A DNA stretch of 64,000 bases from Sporomusaceae bacterium FL31 (GTDB taxonomy: Bacteria; Bacillota; Negativicutes; DSM-1736; Dendrosporobacteraceae). Made by a program: the position numbers and the translations under genes. Positions 61,162 through 64,000 of this stretch are shown piece by piece. The notes beneath the pieces were generated by a model. It saw only the letters and a program-made list of their open reading frames with translations. It did no database searches and was not told the origin of the DNA. Position 1 is the first letter of the stretch. Every line of letters starts with the position of its first letter. Location of the stretch: the NCBI GenBank assembly GCA_003990955.1, contig BIFV01000012.1, forward strand, positions 124,001 to 188,000, read 5' to 3'.

Positions 61162-62196
61162 TTATGGGTAAAGCGGGGCCTGCATCAAACCAGTTCGTTC
61201 ATCAAGACCAAACATGACATTGAAATTCTGTACAGCCTGACCAGCCGCACCTTTAACCAGGTTATCAATAGCCGATACCACAATAACCCGTCCAGTACGT
61301 GCATCAATATGCCAGCCAAGATCACAGAAATTTGATCCTCGCGTATTTTTCGTAGCAGGATATCCACCCCGTCCGAGTAAGCGAACGAAATATTCCTGAT
61401 CATACAAAGTATGGAAAGCCTCATCGACATCATTCGCCGTAATCCCTGATTTTAAGGTCGCATAACAAGTACTCAAAATGCCGCGGGACATGGGGATGAG
61501 ATGAGGAGTAAAACTGATGACTACCGGTTGTCCGGTAAATTCGGTCAGTGCCTGCTCAATCTCCGGTGTGTGACGATGACCGCCCACATTATAGGCTTTA
61601 AGGTTCTCAAACGTTTCCGTAAAATGACTGCCGAGGCTTAAACTGCGCCCGGCACCGGAAACTCCTGATTTGGCATCCACAACAATGCTATGGATATCAA
61701 TAAGCTGGTTTTTAGCCAGTGGCGCCAACGCTAAAATACTGGCCGTTGTATAGCAGCCGGGATTGCCAATAATGGAAGCAGTTTTAACCTGCTCGCGATA
61801 CAACTCGGTAAGGCCATATACCGCCTGTGCATCGGCATGAACATGTTCTACTTTATACCATTGCTCATAAATCTTTGTATCACGAAAGCGATAATCAGCA
61901 CCAAGATCAATAACCTTGGTATCATACTTTGCTAAAACTTTGCCAGCTGCCATCGCATGACCGTGAGGTAACCCAATAAATACCGCATCGCTGGCTGCAG
62001 CGATTTTATCCAGTTCCTGCATACTGTCTAGTTTTTTATCGTAGAATCCATTAAAATGAGGATAAATACTGCTAATGGACGCGCCTGTCTGGCTCTCTGA
62101 GGTAATATGTATAATTTCTGTTTCCGGATGATTGGCCAATAGCCGAAGCAATTCTTCTCCAGTATAGCCTGTTGCGCCAATGATACTGACTTTCAC
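61162..62196 (-). CDS. argC: N-acetyl-gamma-glutamyl-phosphate reductase
   Basis: A 344-aa NADPH-dependent reductase. MKVSIIGATGYTGEELLRLL is the nucleotide-binding fold; the catalytic cysteine is in IGNPGCYTTASILAL, and HRHTPEIEQ is conserved. The start is GTG after AGGAGGC. It is the first gene of the arginine operon, with a clear promoter upstream. Confidence 0.96.
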   Translation of the reverse strand: MKVSIIGATGYTGEELLRLLANHPETEIIHITSESQTGASISSIYPHFNGFYDKKLDSMQELDKIAAASDAVFIGLPHGHAMAAGKVLAKYDTKVIDLGADYRFRDTKIYEQWYKVEHVHADAQAVYGLTELYREQVKTASIIGNPGCYTTASILALAPLAKNQLIDIHSIVVDAKSGVSGAGRSLSLGSHFTETFENLKAYNVGGHRHTPEIEQALTEFTGQPVVISFTPHLIPMSRGILSTCYATLKSGITANDVDEAFHTLYDQEYFVRLLGRGGYPATKNTRGSNFCDLGWHIDARTGRVIVVSAIDNLVKGAAGQAVQNFNVMFGLDERTGLMQAPLYP

Positions 62197-62242
62197 GTCA
62201 CGTGCCTCCTTTAGACCACCTAAAGTATCTATATTGTTTATA

Positions 62243-62272
62243 ATTATACATTATGCATGAATAATATTGCAA
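62243..62272 (-). promoter_or_regulatory. argC promoter with overlapping ARG-box-like sequence
   Basis: Minus-strand -35 TTGCAA (62267-62272) and -10 TATAAT (62243-62248) with an 18-base spacer. The spacer region reads CAATATTATTCATGCATAAT, which resembles an AhrC/ArgR half-site pair, so arginine repression is plausible. Confidence 0.6.
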
Positions 62273-62305
62273 CCATTTTGTATACAAATTTCAGTGAGGG
62301 ATGTT

Positions 62306-62908
62306 ATGGATTTGACAAATGTTGTGACTTTGATTGAGCAAAATGGTTATTGGGCCATATTCCTGGGGATGCTGCTTGAAGGCTTGTGCCTGCCCATTCC
62401 TGCTGAGTTAGTACTTGGTTTTGCTGGTTTCTTAGTATCCCAGCACAAGCTTTTATTTCTCGGAAGCATCCTTGCCGGCTGGCTGGGATCGTTAGTCGGC
62501 TCAGTGCTTATTTATTTTGCTGCCCGTAAATATGGCTGCGGTCTTCTGTATAAATACGGTCGTTTATGCGGCCTTAGTCATGAAAGAATTGACTATGTAT
62601 CACAATTCTTCCACAAATACGGTCCAATCATGATCATCCCATGGCGTCAATTACCGGTTGTCCGCAATAAAATCAGTGTTGTTGCCGGACTCACCAGACT
62701 GCCTTTCCCTACTTTCCTGCTTTATATCGTCATCGGAACAGGTCTGTGGTCAGCCCTGGGCATCAGTCTGGGTTGGTATCTAGGTGCAAACTGGCAAATT
62801 CTGATTAACATGCTAACCGGCGTAAGCAAATGGATGATGGTGGCTGGCATCATGCTAATCTGCTCTGCAGCAGTATTCCTATATGGCCGATACCTTAAAA
62901 CGAAATAA
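62306..62908 (+). CDS. DedA-family membrane protein
   Basis: A 200-aa integral membrane protein with about five hydrophobic segments. The start MDLTNVVTLIEQNGYWAIF follows GAGGGA. GMLLEGLCLPIPAELVLGFAGFL and the motif FHKYGPIMIIPWRQLPVVRNKISVVAGLTRLPF are typical of DedA proteins, some of which flip undecaprenyl phosphate or phospholipids. It is divergent from argC and convergent with amrS. The exact substrate is unknown. Confidence 0.88.
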   Translation: MDLTNVVTLIEQNGYWAIFLGMLLEGLCLPIPAELVLGFAGFLVSQHKLLFLGSILAGWLGSLVGSVLIYFAARKYGCGLLYKYGRLCGLSHERIDYVSQFFHKYGPIMIIPWRQLPVVRNKISVVAGLTRLPFPTFLLYIVIGTGLWSALGISLGWYLGANWQILINMLTGVSKWMMVAGIMLICSAAVFLYGRYLKTK

Positions 62909-62915
62909 GAGGGTC

Positions 62916-63908
62916 CTAAGAATAACAGACCTCTCCTACGATGCGAATCAAGCTCCCACATTGGGGGCATTTTTTATCTGGCATCAAATAACTGGTTCTG
63001 GTAATCCGGTTAAGAACTAATTGCTTGCAGTCAGGACAATACGTATTGATTGCGCTTGTCCCAATATTACCTAAATAGACATATTGGAGATATGCCCTGG
63101 CAACTTCAGCCGCCTTATGCATAGTACTAATTGGCGTTGCGGCTTTTGTCAACTGATAATTGGGATAATAGCGCGAGAAATGCAATGGAATTGCCGGATT
63201 GATTCCAGCTAGCCACCGAGCTAATGCTGCCAGCTCTTCTTCCGCATCATTTAAATCAGGCACAATCAGCGTTGTAATCTCGACATGGCAGCTTTGAGCT
63301 GCAAGCTGAACAGTTTGTTTAACGTCGTCAAGGCGGCCTGCACAAATTTTGTGGTAATAGTCTTCACTAAATGCTTTGACATCAATATTAAGTGCGTCAA
63401 TATAAGGTAATAAGCGTTGCAGCGGTTCTGGATTGATAAATCCATTGGTAACCAAAACATTTTTTAAACCAGCGGCCTGACTGGCTATGGCTGTATCAAG
63501 AATATATTCATACCATACACTGGGCTCGGAATAGGTAAAAGCAATGCCAATATTGTTTTCTCCCTGCTGTCTGGCAAGGCTGACAAGACGATCAGGCGGC
63601 AACTCTATGACCTCAGGCTTATCCTGAGCGATCTGCCAATTTTGACAAAACTTGCAGGAGAAGTTACAGCCCCAGGTGCCTACCGACAAAATGTACCTGC
63701 CAGGATAGAAATGAAAAAGCGGCTTCTTTTCGATCGGATCAAGTGCAGAAGCCGAGCAAGCTGCATAGTTATGGCTATATAACTTATTATTGATATTTTG
63801 GCGAACGCGGCAAAATCCGCTCTTTCCTTCAGCAATAATACACGCTTTAGGACAAAGCCCGCACTGAACCCCAGTAGGATGAGGCTGATAATATAAGGCT
63901 TCGCGCAT
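62916..63908 (-). CDS. amrS: AmmeMemoRadiSam system radical SAM enzyme
   Basis: A 330-aa radical-SAM protein. The cluster motif is GCNFSCKFCQNWQ, preceded by the cysteine-rich GVQCGLCPKACIIAEGKSGFCRVR. A C-terminal zinc-like site NTYCPDCKQLVLNR...KKCPQCGS follows. The family is defined by association with AMMECR1 and Memo proteins; its reaction is not established. The AMMECR1-like gene end lies just upstream on the same strand, which supports the name. AAGGAAG precedes the ATG. Confidence 0.88.
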   Translation of the reverse strand: MREALYYQPHPTGVQCGLCPKACIIAEGKSGFCRVRQNINNKLYSHNYAACSASALDPIEKKPLFHFYPGRYILSVGTWGCNFSCKFCQNWQIAQDKPEVIELPPDRLVSLARQQGENNIGIAFTYSEPSVWYEYILDTAIASQAAGLKNVLVTNGFINPEPLQRLLPYIDALNIDVKAFSEDYYHKICAGRLDDVKQTVQLAAQSCHVEITTLIVPDLNDAEEELAALARWLAGINPAIPLHFSRYYPNYQLTKAATPISTMHKAAEVARAYLQYVYLGNIGTSAINTYCPDCKQLVLNRITRTSYLMPDKKCPQCGSLIRIVGEVCYS

Positions 63909-63935
63909 CAAGTCCACTTCCTTTTTTACACTGCC

Positions 63936-64000
63936 TTAACGATAGCGGGTAACAGTAAAACGGTATAGCTCAACCTGCTCATTTGGCTGAATTCCCGCTT
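63936..64000 (-). CDS. C-terminal end of an AMMECR1-type protein (partial)
   Basis: The last 21 codons before a TAA at 63936 read AGIQPNEQVELYRFTVTRYR on the minus strand, similar to the end of AMMECR1/AmrA proteins. It lies 28 bases upstream of amrS, the usual neighbour. The rest of the gene lies beyond the window. The call rests on a short stretch and on context. Confidence 0.6.
   Translation of the reverse strand, partial: AGIQPNEQVELYRFTVTRYR

Overview
The window reads as chromosome of an anaerobic Gram-positive-lineage bacterium, most likely a Negativicutes (Sporomusaceae-like) Firmicute. The reasons are a glmS ribozyme, a cdaA-cdaR-glmM locus, a compact argCJBDFGH cluster, Shine-Dalgarno starts on nearly every gene and a TAT-exported molybdoenzyme. 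This placement is inference, because there is no rRNA or other marker gene in view. Almost every gene is on the minus strand.

Layout. 1-3680 is chromosome: a nickel/peptide-type ABC transporter operon with a long structured leader, then a terminator that probably once belonged to glmS. 3684-45473 is a 41.8 kb Tn7-like transposon inserted at the classical attTn7 position. It is flanked by the 5-bp duplication AATCA (3679-3683 and 45474-45478) and bounded by 26-bp terminal inverted repeats with three mismatches. The right end begins about 20 bp downstream of the glmS stop codon. 45499-64000 is ordinary chromosome: glmS with its ribozyme, glmM, a FAD oxidoreductase, cdaR, cdaA, ilvE, the arginine biosynthesis genes, dedA, amrS and the end of an AMMECR1-type gene.

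Inside the transposon. The right side carries tnsA, tnsB, tnsC and tnsD, overlapping or abutting in that order. The left side carries a second TniQ/TnsD-like protein (627 aa) and a second, shorter TnsC homologue whose Walker B glutamate is Asn. Next to it lies a two-gene restriction-modification-like cassette (adenine methylase plus PD-(D/E)xK nuclease) with a small ribbon-helix-helix-like regulator gene. Between the two sides is a roughly 27 kb island devoted to arsenic. It has detoxification genes (arsP, arsA, arsD, acr3, an aquaglyceroporin, two thioredoxin-type arsC, arsR, and a truncated arsR). It also has a complete respiratory oxyanion reductase of the ArrA/TtrA/SrdA type with Fe-S and NrfD subunits, a PhnD-like binding lipoprotein, a sensor kinase and a response regulator. 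Helpers for that enzyme are tatA, moaA and perhaps a ChlI/VWA ATPase pair. Two ECF sigma factors, a MarR regulator with vicinal cysteines, small thiol-redox proteins and a cysteine desulfurase complete it.

Working model. The transposon can confer anaerobic respiration of an oxyanion (arsenate or a relative such as antimonate) together with resistance to the reduced product. MoaA and TatA support cofactor supply and export of the catalytic subunit. The binding protein, kinase and regulator sense the oxyanion. ArsC, Acr3, ArsA, ArsD and ArsP deal with the toxic products. The second TniQ-TnsC pair, the unusual respiratory subunit and the RNA structures at tnsA and at the reductase operon are the parts least explained by known systems.
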